The notes beneath the pieces are model-generated. The model saw only the letters and a list, made by a program, of their open reading frames with translations, was not told where the DNA came from and did no database searches. A stretch of 9,849 bases of DNA, from assembly GCA_945872375.1 (NCBI GenBank), contig CAMBYR010000060.1:1-9849 (forward strand), in the 5' to 3' direction. Origin of the DNA: an uncultured Blautia sp. (GTDB taxonomy: Bacteria > Bacillota > Clostridia > Lachnospirales > Lachnospiraceae). Of this stretch, positions 1-5,496 are shown piece by piece; the stretch's first letter is position 1, and each line of letters starts with the position of its first letter. The position numbers and the translations under genes are program-made.

Positions 1-747
1 GTCATCCATGACCACAGGGGCCATGGGAAAAGTGTGAGAAATCAGCAGGATCTTGGCTATATGTATGAAGGCGGTGCAAAAGCCATGCTGAAGGACATGG
101 AAACCATGAATCGTTCCGTGCGGGAGCATTATCCGGAGCTTCCCCTGATTTTAATGGGACACAGTATGGGATCGCTTGCAGTAAGGGCCTTTGCGGCAGA
201 GCATGATGACAAAATGGATATGCTGATCGTCTGCGGATCACCCAGCAAAAATCCGGCCAGGTCTTTTGGGGAGCTGACTGCAAAGGTGGAAAAAGCAGTT
301 CGTGGGGGACGTCACAGAAGCCATCTTCTGGAAACGCTGTCATTCAGCTCTTATGTGGCTCCCTTCCGGAAAGAGCATAATAAAAATGCCTGGATCTGTT
401 CGGATCCTGAGGTCTACCTGGAATATGACCGTTCTCCGCTCTGCGGTTTCACCTTTACGGATGACGGCTATCTGGCACTCTTTGAACTGATGAAGCGGGC
501 ATACGATACGGGGAAATGGCACTGCACCAATCCTGATATGCCGGTCCTGTTCATCGGGGGAGCGGAAGATCCCTGTATCGGAGGTCCGGCTAAATATGCA
601 AAAGCAGTGCAGGCCATGAGACGGGCCGGTTATCGGGATGTGAAGGGAAAGCTGTACCGGGGAATGCGCCACGAGATCCTGAATGAAAAAGAGAAAGAAA
701 AAGTATATCACGATATCGTGATTTATATGGAAAAGAAAGGCTTTTGA
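1..747 (+). CDS. Alpha/beta hydrolase, monoglyceride lipase / lysophospholipase-like (5' end cut off)
   Basis: The frame is open from base 1 to a TGA at 745-747, giving 248 residues, and the true start lies upstream of the window. A GTG at 34 should not be taken as the start because conserved family sequence precedes it: DHRGHGKS at residues 4-11 is the oxyanion-side motif of monoglyceride lipase-type hydrolases. The nucleophile elbow GHSMGS puts the catalytic Ser at about residue 55. The likely acid is Asp190 in GGAEDP, and the likely base is His224 in GMRHEILNE. All three triad members are in the expected order. The family hydrolyses ester bonds of lysophospholipids or monoacylglycerols; the actual substrate cannot be read from the sequence. 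Only about 50-60 N-terminal residues should be missing compared with the usual length of about 310. No signal peptide can be judged because the N terminus is absent. Confidence 0.9.
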   Translation, partial: VIHDHRGHGKSVRNQQDLGYMYEGGAKAMLKDMETMNRSVREHYPELPLILMGHSMGSLAVRAFAAEHDDKMDMLIVCGSPSKNPARSFGELTAKVEKAVRGGRHRSHLLETLSFSSYVAPFRKEHNKNAWICSDPEVYLEYDRSPLCGFTFTDDGYLALFELMKRAYDTGKWHCTNPDMPVLFIGGAEDPCIGGPAKYAKAVQAMRRAGYRDVKGKLYRGMRHEILNEKEKEKVYHDIVIYMEKKGF

Positions 748-869
748 GAGTATAGAGAAGCAGTTTCCGTGCATACTATTACAAAATACATGTAGCAGCC
801 GGATATTCTTCCGGTGATTTCATGAATTCTGTACAGGCAGAAGAAAGATACCGGAAAGGAGCAGACAGT

Positions 870-1022
870 ATGTACAGAAATGGAGTGATTCTCCTGATCG
901 TCCTTTTTTGTGTGGCATGTTTGATAAGCTGCGGAAAAAAGGAAGTGTCGGAGCCTGAAAAAAGTGAATTTGTCAGAATAGAAACCGGGGAGAACTCTCC
1001 GGTTTTTATGCATATTTCATAA
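870..1022 (+). CDS. Small predicted lipoprotein (50 aa), function unknown
   Basis: The ATG at 870 follows a GGAAAGGA ribosome binding site at about 853-860. A longer in-frame ATG at 822 has no such site and would spoil the signal peptide. The product starts MYRN, has a hydrophobic core (GVILLIVLFCVACLI), and a lipobox LISC with the acceptor Cys at residue 22. This is a type II signal peptide for a membrane-anchored lipoprotein. The mature part is only about 29 residues and is charged (GKKEVSEPEKSEF). The last codons (ETGENSPVF) are encoded by the terminator hairpin at 982-1007. It may be a genuine tiny lipoprotein or the remnant of a longer one whose 3' end was replaced by the terminator. I recognise no family. 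It lies 122 bp downstream of the hydrolase gene and may be co-transcribed with it. Confidence 0.55.
   Translation: MYRNGVILLIVLFCVACLISCGKKEVSEPEKSEFVRIETGENSPVFMHIS
982..1007 (+). terminator. Intrinsic terminator overlapping the end of the small lipoprotein gene
   Basis: The arms AAACCGG (982-988) and CCGGTTT (999-1005) are perfect complements. Three more pairs (one G-T) extend the stem to 10 bp with a GAAC tetraloop, and five T residues (1003-1007) follow. This fits a Rho-independent terminator for the hydrolase/lipoprotein transcript. It lies inside the reading frame, 15 bases before the TAA. Confidence 0.75.
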
Positions 1023-1056
1023 AATCTTAAGTTTTAAAGAATTCCTTTGGAAAATA

Positions 1057-1085
1057 TTGACCAAAGAAATGTGGATTGGTATAAT
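1057..1085 (+). promoter_or_regulatory. malQ promoter (sigma-A type)
   Basis: TTGACC at 1057-1062, a 17-bp spacer, and a perfect TATAAT at 1080-1085. The expected start of transcription is near 1092, leaving a leader of about 58 nt before the malQ ATG at 1150. It is the best promoter match in the intergenic region and follows directly after the upstream terminator. Confidence 0.8.
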
Positions 1086-1094
1086 AAAAAGACT

Positions 1095-1111
1095 GGGATT
1101 ATAATAATCCC
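1095..1111 (+). promoter_or_regulatory. Palindrome at the malQ transcription start (candidate operator)
   Basis: GGGATTAT-A-ATAATCCC is a perfect 17-bp palindrome with 8-bp arms. It begins about 3 bp downstream of the predicted transcription start. That position is typical of a repressor site that blocks promoter escape. It does not resemble a CcpA cre site. As RNA it could only form a tight hairpin with a very small loop and no following U-run, so a DNA site is more likely than a terminator. Confidence 0.4.
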
Positions 1112-1149
1112 TTTATACATGATATTATTGACACACGGAGGAGAAGGAC

Positions 1150-2709
1150 ATGAGAGCCAGTGGTATTTTACTTCCGATTTCCAGTTTGCCGTCAGAATAT
1201 GGAATCGGATGTTTTTCAAAGGAAGCGTATGAATTTGCAGATCAGTTAGTGGAGGCAGGCCAGAGATACTGGCAGATTCTGCCCCTTGGACCAACAGGAT
1301 ACGGTGATTCCCCCTACCAGTCTTTTTCCACATTTGCCGGAAATCCTTATTTTATCGATCTGAAAGAGCTGATTGAAGAAGGCCTTCTTACGGAGCAGGA
1401 ATGCAGGGAATGTGATTGGGGAGATACAGAAAGCTATGTGGATTACGCGAAATTATATGAATCCCGTTTTAAACTTCTTCGCCTTGCCTTTGAGAGGTGG
1501 AGCGGAGATGATGAGCAGGAATATCAGGATTTTCTGAAAAAAAACAGCGACTGGCTGGAGGATTACTGCCTGTATATGGCTATCAAAAATGATCTGGGAG
1601 GCATCGGCTGGCTGGATTGGCCGGAGGAACTGAAGAGCCGTCAGCCGGAGGCTATGCAGGAGGCAAAGGTACGTCTGGCAGAGGAGATTCGATTTTATAA
1701 TTTCCAGCAGTACTGGTTCGCAAAACAGTGGAGCAGACTGAAAGCATATGTAAATAAAAAAGGCATTCAGATCATCGGAGATGTGCCGATCTATGTGGCA
1801 TTCGACAGTGCAGATACCTGGGCAGATCCCAAACTGTTCCAGTTTGACGAAGATCTTACGCCTGTTTCTGTAGCAGGATGTCCGCCGGATGCGTTTTCCT
1901 CTACCGGACAGCTTTGGGGAAATCCCCTTTACAACTGGTCCTATCATAAAAAGACAGGATATGAGTGGTGGATTCGCAGAATGACACATTCCAAGGAACG
2001 GTATGATGTGGCGAGAATCGATCATTTTCGCGGATTTGATGAGTATTATGCGATTCCGTATGGCTCTGAGACAGCAGAGAATGGCGAATGGGAGAAAGGT
2101 CCCGGAAATACTCTGTTTGATGTGCTGAAGGAGCAGGTGGAGGACCTGAATGTGATTGCAGAGGATCTTGGAATCCTTACGGATACGGTTGTGGACATGC
2201 TGGAGGAAAGTGGTTTTCCGGGAATGAAGGTTCTGCAGTTTGCCTTTGACAGTTCTGAAAACAGCACGTATCTTCCTCACAAATATGAAAAGAACTGTGT
2301 GGTTTATACAGGTACCCATGACAATGAAACAACAAAGGGATGGCTGGAAAATCTTCACGGCCATGATGAGACCTTTGTCAGGGAATATATCAACTGCTAT
2401 GACAAGCCGGTCAATGACTGTGTATGGGGCCTGATAAGGACTGCCATGGCAAGTGTGGCGGATCTGGCTGTTATTCCGGTGCAGGATTACCTTTGTCTTG
2501 GAAACGAAGCGCGGATGAATACGCCGGCTACACTGGGGGATAACTGGAAATGGCGTCTGACGAAAGGACAGATTTCAGAGATAACGCTTTACCATATTCG
2601 GGAACTGACAAGAATTTACGGAAGAAATCCGCTGACGGAAATTGAGGAGGAAATGCCCGAAACAACAGAGGAAACAGAGACAGCAGAAGAGACGGCGGAG
2701 TGTGTGTGA
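1150..2709 (+). CDS. malQ: 4-alpha-glucanotransferase (amylomaltase, GH77)
   Basis: The enzyme transfers 4-alpha-glucan segments between maltooligosaccharides in the cytoplasm, in maltodextrin or glycogen use. The 519-residue product opens with RASGILLPISSLPSEYGIG, typical of GH77, and continues with LGPTGYGDSPYQSFSTFAGNPY. Catalytic residues are in their family positions: nucleophile Asp291 in ARIDHFRGF, acid/base Glu338 in VIAEDLG, and Asp391 in GTHDNETTKGW. The GH77 part ends at about residue 496 (LTRIYGRNP). The rest is a Glu/Thr-rich tail of about 20 residues not usual for the family. The ATG at 1150 has a strong GGAGGAGAAGG site 5' of it and its own promoter. The next gene begins 19 bp after the stop, so the two probably share a transcript. 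Confidence 0.97.
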   Translation: MRASGILLPISSLPSEYGIGCFSKEAYEFADQLVEAGQRYWQILPLGPTGYGDSPYQSFSTFAGNPYFIDLKELIEEGLLTEQECRECDWGDTESYVDYAKLYESRFKLLRLAFERWSGDDEQEYQDFLKKNSDWLEDYCLYMAIKNDLGGIGWLDWPEELKSRQPEAMQEAKVRLAEEIRFYNFQQYWFAKQWSRLKAYVNKKGIQIIGDVPIYVAFDSADTWADPKLFQFDEDLTPVSVAGCPPDAFSSTGQLWGNPLYNWSYHKKTGYEWWIRRMTHSKERYDVARIDHFRGFDEYYAIPYGSETAENGEWEKGPGNTLFDVLKEQVEDLNVIAEDLGILTDTVVDMLEESGFPGMKVLQFAFDSSENSTYLPHKYEKNCVVYTGTHDNETTKGWLENLHGHDETFVREYINCYDKPVNDCVWGLIRTAMASVADLAVIPVQDYLCLGNEARMNTPATLGDNWKWRLTKGQISEITLYHIRELTRIYGRNPLTEIEEEMPETTEETETAEETAECV

Positions 2710-2728
2710 TCAGAAAGGAAGCAGTGGA

Positions 2729-3160
2729 ATGGAAGAACAAAAGAAGGAAGAACTTGAGGAACAGAAAACGGATGCAGGAAAAGGCGGCAGGAAAGATGGG
2801 ACTGTACCGGGCAGAAGCCTGATGCTGATGCTGCTTGCCGGTCTTTATCTCGTTTATACGGGATATACCCTGTGCAAAAATGTTCTTGACGGAGCAGAGG
2901 GCTCCGGATGGGGATTTTTTGCGGCAGGAGCTATTTTTATAGTGTTTGGAGCAGGGATGCTGATTCAGGCACTGAAAGGATACAATGCCAGGGCCCGTGC
3001 AGATCGGGAGGCACAGGCAGAGGAAGAAACCCCGGAAGAGGAGCCCCTTCCAACACCGGAACAACAGGAGAAAACACCGAAAATGTCCATTTCAGAACGC
3101 GCCAGACTGGTAAACTCGTCGGAAGAGGAGGATGACGCGGAAGAGGAGGAGCTTTCCTGA
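2729..3160 (+). CDS. Small membrane protein with two predicted helices and an acidic tail, unknown function
   Basis: The 143-residue product has a charged N terminus (residues 1-30), predicted membrane helices at about 31-49 (LMLMLLAGLYLVYTGYTL) and 61-82 (GWGFFAAGAIFIVFGAGMLI), and a long C-terminal part. That part is basic at first (KGYNARARADRE), then rich in Glu/Pro (AEEETPEEEPLPTPEQQ). It then has a short segment MSISERARLVN and ends SEEEDDAEEEELS. Helix spacing suggests a hairpin with both ends on the same side, probably the cytoplasm. The ATG at 2729 has an AAGGAA site 8 bases upstream. The frame stays open back to 2642, but that stretch overlaps malQ and has no ribosome site. The gene sits 19 bp after malQ in the same direction. 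I do not recognise a named family, and the link to glucan metabolism is by position only. Confidence 0.75.
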   Translation: MEEQKKEELEEQKTDAGKGGRKDGTVPGRSLMLMLLAGLYLVYTGYTLCKNVLDGAEGSGWGFFAAGAIFIVFGAGMLIQALKGYNARARADREAQAEEETPEEEPLPTPEQQEKTPKMSISERARLVNSSEEEDDAEEEELS

Positions 3161-3168
3161 TATTCTGT

Positions 3169-3223
3169 AAAAACAGCCCATGATCAGTGAGCCGCGGAAA
3201 GTGCGGCGCATGATCATGGGCTG
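3169..3223 (-). terminator. Long hairpin between convergent genes, mainly terminating the vanZ-like gene
   Basis: CAGCCCATGATCA (3174-3186) and TGATCATGGGCTG (3211-3223) are perfect 13-bp complements. An inner stem GCCGC/GCGGC follows after one mismatch. On the minus strand the hairpin is followed by five T (complement of 3169-3173), so it should end the vanZ-like transcript, whose stop codon is at 3256-3258. On the plus strand the tail is AATATTTAT, a weaker signal that may still stop the malQ transcript. Confidence 0.85.
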
Positions 3224-3255
3224 AATATTTATGCTGCTGTTCACAGGCAGCATAG

Positions 3256-3777
3256 TTATCTCCGGCGTCTGCGTTTTCGCCGGGAACGGGCATCTGGATT
3301 ATGGAGAGCAGACCAGCAGAATGCCTGTACCAGAAGGATTCCGACAAATACTCCGATGCTGTCAATTCCTACATCCTTTACGGATGGTCCGCGGCCTGCC
3401 ACAAAGGATTGATGATATTCATCCAGTCCGGCAAATCCCACACAGAGGATTCCGGCCAGAAGCATCAGCCATATTCCCCGGACACCATAGACATACAGGG
3501 GAAAGGAAACCGCAATGGCAAGAAGAAAATATTCTGTCATATGGGCGCATTTCCGTACATAATACTGGATGCCATAGGCTTCACTGCTAAGCTGATGATC
3601 CGTTTTTCCTTCGTTCAGAACCTCATTTTTGATTTCTACGATCTGATAGCTGACTTCGTAGCTTAAATTCCCGGACACCTCCCCGGTCTGGGCTGAAAAT
3701 GCATAGATCAGATACATCATCAGAAGTGCTGGCAGAAATGACAGAGGTTTTAATAAAAATATAATTAGTTTTTTCAT
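3256..3777 (-). CDS. VanZ-like family membrane protein
   Basis: The 173-residue protein carries the VanZ-like signature. A first helix runs at about residues 4-27 (IIFLLKPLSFLPALLMMYLIY) followed by FSAQTGEVS. Then come RKCAHMTEYFLLA leading into a second helix, a third helix (GIWLMLLAGILCVGFAGL), the conserved DEYHQSFVAGRGPSVKDVGIDSIG, and a last helix (VFVGILLVQAFCW). It should be an integral membrane protein with about four helices. VanZ itself gives low-level teicoplanin resistance, but most chromosomal members have no known function, so no resistance is claimed. The C terminus is a run of arginines and lysines (RSRRKRRRRR). No Shine-Dalgarno site precedes the ATG at 3777, which fits the leaderless promoter predicted immediately upstream. 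Confidence 0.9.
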   Translation of the reverse strand: MKKLIIFLLKPLSFLPALLMMYLIYAFSAQTGEVSGNLSYEVSYQIVEIKNEVLNEGKTDHQLSSEAYGIQYYVRKCAHMTEYFLLAIAVSFPLYVYGVRGIWLMLLAGILCVGFAGLDEYHQSFVAGRGPSVKDVGIDSIGVFVGILLVQAFCWSALHNPDARSRRKRRRRR

Positions 3778-3784
3778 GGGTTCT

Positions 3785-3813
3785 AATATAGCATGCCGCA
3801 GATTTTTTGTAAA
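3785..3813 (-). promoter_or_regulatory. vanZ-like gene promoter, predicted to give a leaderless mRNA
   Basis: On the minus strand there is TTTACA (complement of 3808-3813), a 17-bp spacer, and TATATT (complement of 3785-3790), with TGC just before it as an extended -10. Only seven bases (AGAACCC) separate the -10 from the ATG at 3777. Transcription should start at or next to the A of the ATG. The absence of any ribosome binding site agrees with this. Confidence 0.65.
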
Positions 3814-3829
3814 GAACGGATTTTGTCCC

Positions 3830-3892
3830 CTAGTACATCGTTCGCAAAAATTCGGTCTAGTTATTTAAGATACGATGTACTAGTCTTGCGAA
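3830..3892. repeat. Two interlocking inverted repeats in the vanZ-thyA divergent region
   Basis: CTAGTACATCGT (3830-3841) is repeated as its exact reverse complement at 3872-3883. A second pair, TTCGCAA (3841-3847) and TTGCGAA (3886-3892), is also exactly complementary. The order is A-B-A'-B', so the pairs interlock rather than nest. B' covers the -35 of the thyA promoter. The whole lies between two divergent promoters, so a regulator binding site is the simplest reading. Confidence 0.6.
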
Positions 3893-3914
3893 AATGCTGT
3901 GTCAATGATATACT
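3886..3914 (+). promoter_or_regulatory. thyA-folA promoter
   Basis: TTGCGA at 3886-3891, a 17-bp spacer, and TATACT at 3909-3914 with TG one base before it (extended -10). The expected start is near 3921, giving a leader of about 105 nt before the thyA ATG at 4026. The -35 overlaps one arm of the inverted repeat. Confidence 0.65.
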
Positions 3915-3927
3915 GGTATAACCTGAG

Positions 3928-3985
3928 TGCGGAACGGGACGCAAGAGGTTCCCTGCTTTACAGAGAAATGGAAGCCCGGTCCGCA
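3928..3985 (+). promoter_or_regulatory. Possible structured leader of the thyA mRNA
   Basis: TGCGGAACGGG (3928-3938) and CCCGGTCCGCA (3975-3985) can form an 11-bp helix with a single A/G mismatch, enclosing a 36-nt loop. A competing shorter stem GGAAC/GTTCC also lies within it. The helix begins about 7 nt after the predicted start of transcription and ends about 27 nt before the GGAGGG ribosome site. No known riboswitch (including the THF class) was recognised, so the role is open. Confidence 0.3.
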
Positions 3986-4025
3986 GCAATGTTTCACAGT
4001 ATGAGAGAAATGGAGGGAATGTGCA

Positions 4026-4874
4026 ATGAGTTATGCAGATCATGTATTTATAGAAATGTGCAAAGATATCCTTGCCACAGGTACAAGTACGGAAGGAGAA
4101 AAGGTTCGCCCGGTGTGGCCGGACGGAACACCTGCGTATACGATCAAGAAATTCGGAGTTGTGAACCGCTATGACCTGAGAAAGGAATTTCCTGCGATGA
4201 CTCTGAGAAAAACAGCTCTGAAAAGCGCCATGGATGAAATCCTCTGGATCTGGCAGAAAAAATCCAATAATATTCACGAGCTTCACAGCCACATCTGGGA
4301 CAGCTGGGCGGATGAGGAAGGTTCCATCGGAAAAGCGTATGGCTATCAGCTTGGCGTAAAGCATCAATATAAAGAGGGGGAAATGGATCAGGTGGATCGT
4401 GTGCTTTACGATCTGAAGCACAATCCCTACAGCCGCCGGATCATGACCAATATTTATGTTCATCAGGATCTTCATGAGATGCATCTTTATCCCTGTGCTT
4501 ATTCCATGACATTTAATGTGACAAAGGAACCGGGAAAGGACAGACTTACCCTGAATGCCATTCTGAATCAGCGTTCTCAGGATATTCTGACGGCAAATAA
4601 CTGGAATGTATGTCAGTATGCGCTGCTTTTGATGATGTTTGCCCAGGTATCGGATATGGAGGCCGGAGAACTGCTTCATGTGGTGGCAGACTGCCACATT
4701 TATGACCGCCATATTCCGCTGGTAGAGGAACTGATCACCAGAACACCTTACCCGGCACCTGTTGTGAAGCTGAATCCGGAAGTGAAGGACTTTTATCAGT
4801 TTACCACAGACGACCTGATCGTAGAAAACTATGAGACATGGCCGCAGATTAAGAATATACCGGTTGCCATCTGA
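4026..4874 (+). CDS. thyA: Thymidylate synthase (phi3T / Bacillus ThyA-type)
   Basis: The enzyme methylates dUMP to dTMP with 5,10-methylenetetrahydrofolate, leaving dihydrofolate. The 282-residue protein matches the Bacillus/phage phi3T branch: DEILWIWQKKSN, SHIWDSWADEEGSIGKAYGYQLG, LNPEVKDFYQFTTDDL. Active-site elements are the nucleophile Cys157 in LYPCAYSMTF, the phosphate-binding Arg137-Arg138 (SRRIM) and Arg183-Ser184 (QRSQD), Asn194 in NVCQY, and His224/Tyr226 in DCHIYDRH. The His and Gln that follow the Cys in E. coli-type enzymes are absent; of these, only the His is also missing from the Bacillus phi3T-type protein as I recall it. The ATG at 4026 has GGAGGG 8 bases upstream. folA follows after 19 bp, so the operon makes dTMP and recycles the dihydrofolate it produces. 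Confidence 0.97.
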   Translation: MSYADHVFIEMCKDILATGTSTEGEKVRPVWPDGTPAYTIKKFGVVNRYDLRKEFPAMTLRKTALKSAMDEILWIWQKKSNNIHELHSHIWDSWADEEGSIGKAYGYQLGVKHQYKEGEMDQVDRVLYDLKHNPYSRRIMTNIYVHQDLHEMHLYPCAYSMTFNVTKEPGKDRLTLNAILNQRSQDILTANNWNVCQYALLLMMFAQVSDMEAGELLHVVADCHIYDRHIPLVEELITRTPYPAPVVKLNPEVKDFYQFTTDDLIVENYETWPQIKNIPVAI

Positions 4875-4893
4875 GAGAAAAGGAGTGCATGAA

Positions 4894-5385
4894 ATGAATA
4901 TTATCGTTGCAGTAGACAAAAACTGGGCCATCGGCAAGGAAAATCATCTGCTGGTAAGTATTCCGGCTGATATGAAGCTGTTTCGTCAGGAAACCATGGG
5001 AAAGGTCGTTGTCATGGGAAGAAAGACCCTGGAAAGCTTTCCAAACGGGCTTCCTCTGAAAAACAGGACGAATATTATTCTGACGGGCAATCAGAATTAT
5101 AAGGTTAAGGGGGCCACGGTGCTCCACAGCGTAGAGGAAGTGCTGGAAGAGATCCGGAAATATCCGTCCGATCAGGTATACTGTATCGGCGGAGACAGTG
5201 TATACAGGCAGTTCCTTCCCTATTGTGATACGGCACACATCACAAAGATTGATTTTGCCTATGAGGCAGACAGCTATTTCCCGAATCTGGATGAGATGCC
5301 GGAGTGGGAAATCACAGCAGAAAGCGAAGAACAGACTTATTTTGACCTGGAATATCAGTTCGTAAAATACGAGAGAAAAAAATAA
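4894..5385 (+). CDS. folA: Dihydrofolate reductase
   Basis: The product reduces dihydrofolate to tetrahydrofolate with NADPH. It has 163 residues, normal for a bacterial chromosomal DHFR. Visible elements are MNIIVAVDKNWAIGKENHL at the N terminus, catalytic acid Asp26 in IPADMKLF, the cofactor motif VVVMGRKTLESFP, RTNIILT, and CIGGDSVYRQFLPYCD. The Met20-loop Trp that most DHFRs carry (E. coli Trp22) is replaced: the stretch reads LLVSIPAD where LPWxLPxD is usual, so the aligned residue is Val21. Related clostridial enzymes also have LLV-type loops. The ATG at 4894 has AGGAG 8 bases upstream; an open frame back to 4831 overlaps thyA and is not used. It should be co-transcribed with thyA. Confidence 0.96.
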   Translation: MNIIVAVDKNWAIGKENHLLVSIPADMKLFRQETMGKVVVMGRKTLESFPNGLPLKNRTNIILTGNQNYKVKGATVLHSVEEVLEEIRKYPSDQVYCIGGDSVYRQFLPYCDTAHITKIDFAYEADSYFPNLDEMPEWEITAESEEQTYFDLEYQFVKYERKK

Positions 5386-5416
5386 TCCCGCTTGTCTTAG
5401 GGACACGAAGAAAAGA

Positions 5417-5462
5417 AAAAGCGCTTCTTCTGAAATACATGCATTTCAGGAGAAGCGCTTTT
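5417..5462 (-). terminator. Bidirectional terminator between folA and ilvE
   Basis: Arms at 5417-5436 and 5443-5462 pair over 20 bp with one G-T pair around a 6-nt loop (ACATGC). The key arms are GCGCTTCT and AGAAGCGC. On the minus strand the stem is followed by T-rich sequence (complement of AAGAAAAGAAAAA), so it is a good terminator for ilvE. On the plus strand it ends in TTTTG and can serve folA too. Confidence 0.9.
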
Positions 5463-5496
5463 GTCACTGAATCACAGATTTAATAAGAAACAGTTA

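Noticed and set aside
790..815. Short hairpin CCGGA/TCCGG after the hydrolase gene
   Set aside because: The stem is only 5 bp with no T-run after it, too weak to call a terminator; the strong one is at 982-1007.
1453..2364. A 303-codon minus-strand frame inside malQ
   Set aside because: Shadow of malQ: low-complexity Cys/His/Ile-rich translation, no ribosome site and no recognisable domain.
3256..3777. Glycopeptide resistance call for the vanZ-like gene
   Set aside because: No vanHAX or other resistance genes lie nearby, and most chromosomal VanZ-like proteins have no shown link to resistance.
3921..4025. A THF riboswitch or T-box in the thyA leader
   Set aside because: None of the conserved cores of these classes could be recognised in the leader, and there is no terminator-type hairpin with a T-run.
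3899..4174. A 91-codon frame overlapping the thyA leader and start
   Set aside because: Its first codons are in the predicted thyA -10 region, so they are not transcribed from it. No ribosome site precedes it, and the 3' part overlaps thyA out of frame.
3861..4937. A 358-codon minus-strand frame opposite thyA
   Set aside because: It covers thyA and its promoter, and has no family features or start signals; a shadow frame.
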